Origin: Candidatus Sediminicultor tertius | GTDB lineage: Bacteria; Atribacterota; Phoenicimicrobiia; Phoenicimicrobiales; Phoenicimicrobiaceae | Reading direction: 5' to 3' | Assembly (NCBI GenBank): GCA_003527405.1 | Contig: DPXH01000119.1 | Coordinates: 1 to 5,292, forward strand | DNA length: 5,292 nt | Shown: positions 4,415-5,292 of the stretch, one piece after another | How positions within the stretch are numbered: position 1 is the stretch's first letter | How the letters are laid out: every line of letters starts with the position of its first letter | Position numbers and translations under genes: made by a program | Notes under the pieces: generated by a model | What the model was told of the DNA's origin: nothing | Databases searched by the model: none | The model's input: the letters and a program-made list of their open reading frames with translations, nothing else

Positions 4415-5191
4415 ATGAAGAAATTATTATTAATTTTAATTGTAATAGGATTAATAGTATGCTTATTTATCGGTTGCTTTAATACTACACCAACAGAAGG
4501 AGAAGGAGAACCTGAACCAGCTAAACGAGTGGTAATGGTAGAACTATATATGGCTATTGGTTGTTCTCACTGCGAAGATGTTGAGCCGATATTAGAACAA
4601 TTAGTAGAAGAATACGGTTATGACCAGATGCTACTGGTAGAGGAAGCTTCCGGGGGAGACTATTCTTCTTCGGAAATTTTTGAAAGATATAAGGAATTTT
4701 ATTTTCCCGATTCTACTGATTGGGGAATACCTAATATTTTATTTGACGGATTAAATGATAGGATTCAAGGTTATTCTTCCAGTAATCCCGATAATCCAGA
4801 AGCTTTTATAACAGAAGTAAAAAGTATAATTGATGCTGAACTGGCCAAGGGAGCGAAAATTGTTATTAGCATAGATTCCAGAAACAGTGATACAAACACC
4901 ACCACCATTACCGGGACTATAGAGAATGTAAGCACCTCTACTTTAAATAATTTAGAGATAAATGGAATGGTTTTTAAAGAACGGGCAACAGTAAATTTAA
5001 AATATTCAGTATTTGATATTTTTGAAGAACAAAAAGTCCCTATGAATTCTCTTGCCCCTGGAGCTACTGTTGATTTTTCTTTCACCCTTGAAGGTTTTTA
5101 TTGGGAAACCGATAATGTCCACGGAGTTATCTTTGTCCAGGCACCGAATAGCTCAACTAAGGAGATTTTACAGGCAACCTACGTGGAATAA
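4415..5191 (+). CDS. Thioredoxin-fold lipoprotein with C-terminal beta-rich domain (Omp28-like layout)
   Basis: The 258-residue protein begins MKKLLLILIV and has a lipobox-like FIGC, with Cys21 as the probable lipidated residue (the -3 Phe is atypical). A Pro/Glu-rich linker (22-38) leads to a thioredoxin-like domain (about 39-140). This has VELYMAIGCSHC (Cys50/Cys53), EPILEQLVEEYGY, and a probable cis-Pro in WGIPNILFDG (Pro106). Residues about 145-258 contain TITGTIENVSTSTLNNLEI and LAPGATVDFSFTL, typical of an Ig-like beta-sandwich. Thioredoxin plus beta-sandwich in an exported protein recalls the Omp28-related family. It probably acts as a surface-tethered thiol oxidoreductase, receiving electrons from the Trx-CcdA protein. 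The ribosome site GGGAGGAG (4394-4401) is strong, but its 13-15 nt spacing to the ATG is long. The gene lies 47 bp after the TlpA-like gene, probably in the same transcript. Confidence 0.85.
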   Translation: MKKLLLILIVIGLIVCLFIGCFNTTPTEGEGEPEPAKRVVMVELYMAIGCSHCEDVEPILEQLVEEYGYDQMLLVEEASGGDYSSSEIFERYKEFYFPDSTDWGIPNILFDGLNDRIQGYSSSNPDNPEAFITEVKSIIDAELAKGAKIVISIDSRNSDTNTTTITGTIENVSTSTLNNLEINGMVFKERATVNLKYSVFDIFEEQKVPMNSLAPGATVDFSFTLEGFYWETDNVHGVIFVQAPNSSTKEILQATYVE

Positions 5192-5228
5192 AATTAGTAT
5201 CGTGTAAAAACAATACCGGGTATATTGT

Positions 5229-5288
5229 AAAAAATAAGTGAGAGAAAAAAGTGGGGGCATATTGCATACGCCCTGATAGCGAATAAAA
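5229..5288 (+). repeat. Dispersed direct repeat, copy 2 (60 bp)
   Basis: This matches the copy at 3461-3518 except for a TG insertion (5239-5240) and four substitutions. Its core GGGCATATTGCATACGCCC forms a better hairpin than copy 1, with GGGC pairing GCCC and TAT pairing ATA around one mismatch and a TGC loop. It lies 37 bp after the lipoprotein stop and near the window edge, so its right boundary is unknown. Interval 5192-5228 holds only a weak CAATA/TATTG inverted repeat without a T-run. Confidence 0.85.
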
Positions 5289-5292
5289 GTTA

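Noticed and set aside
4771..5085. Minus-strand 104-codon open frame within the lipoprotein gene
   Set aside because: Shadow frame opposite the beta-rich domain, without independent evidence.

Overview
The window is AT-rich, densely coding bacterial DNA. It shows a Gram-positive-type SOS box, GTG/ATG starts with AGGAG-like ribosome binding sites, and exported redox proteins. Intergenic regions are long and packed with short degenerate repeats. This fits a low-GC anaerobe or an uncultured candidate phylum (Atribacterota-like lineages come to mind), but no rRNA or other phylogenetic marker is present, so the taxon is only a guess.

Left part (1-1490, minus strand): lexA, the SOS repressor, is followed after 5 bp by a DUF72 (YecE-like) gene that runs off the left edge. 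A consensus sigma-70 promoter upstream of lexA carries an SOS-box palindrome exactly between its -35 and -10, so the pair looks autoregulated and DNA-damage inducible.

Intergenic 1 (1381-1969) holds the lexA promoter, a roughly 140-bp element bounded by inverted GTAGGG-type palindromes, and a nested inverted repeat just upstream of the next gene.

Right part (1970-5191, plus strand): three extracytoplasmic thiol-redox genes. The first is a fusion of an N-terminal thioredoxin-like domain (CHDC) to a CcdA/DsbD-type membrane electron carrier, with exactly four cysteines. The second is an anchored TlpA/AhpC-like protein whose usual CxxC is altered and which has a Cys-containing acidic tail. The third is a lipoprotein with a CSHC thioredoxin domain and a beta-rich C-terminal domain (Omp28-like layout). 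Together they could form a relay: cytoplasmic reductant, membrane CcdA domain, tethered thioredoxin domain, then surface thiol proteins. The relay is an inference.

Intergenic 2 (3227-3734) is largely made of several unrelated sequence tracts that share a 7-bp period, plus palindromic repeats. A 58-60 bp direct repeat occurs there and again at the right end of the window, bracketing the second and third redox genes. I see no RNA gene, CRISPR array, transposase or clear rho-independent terminator.
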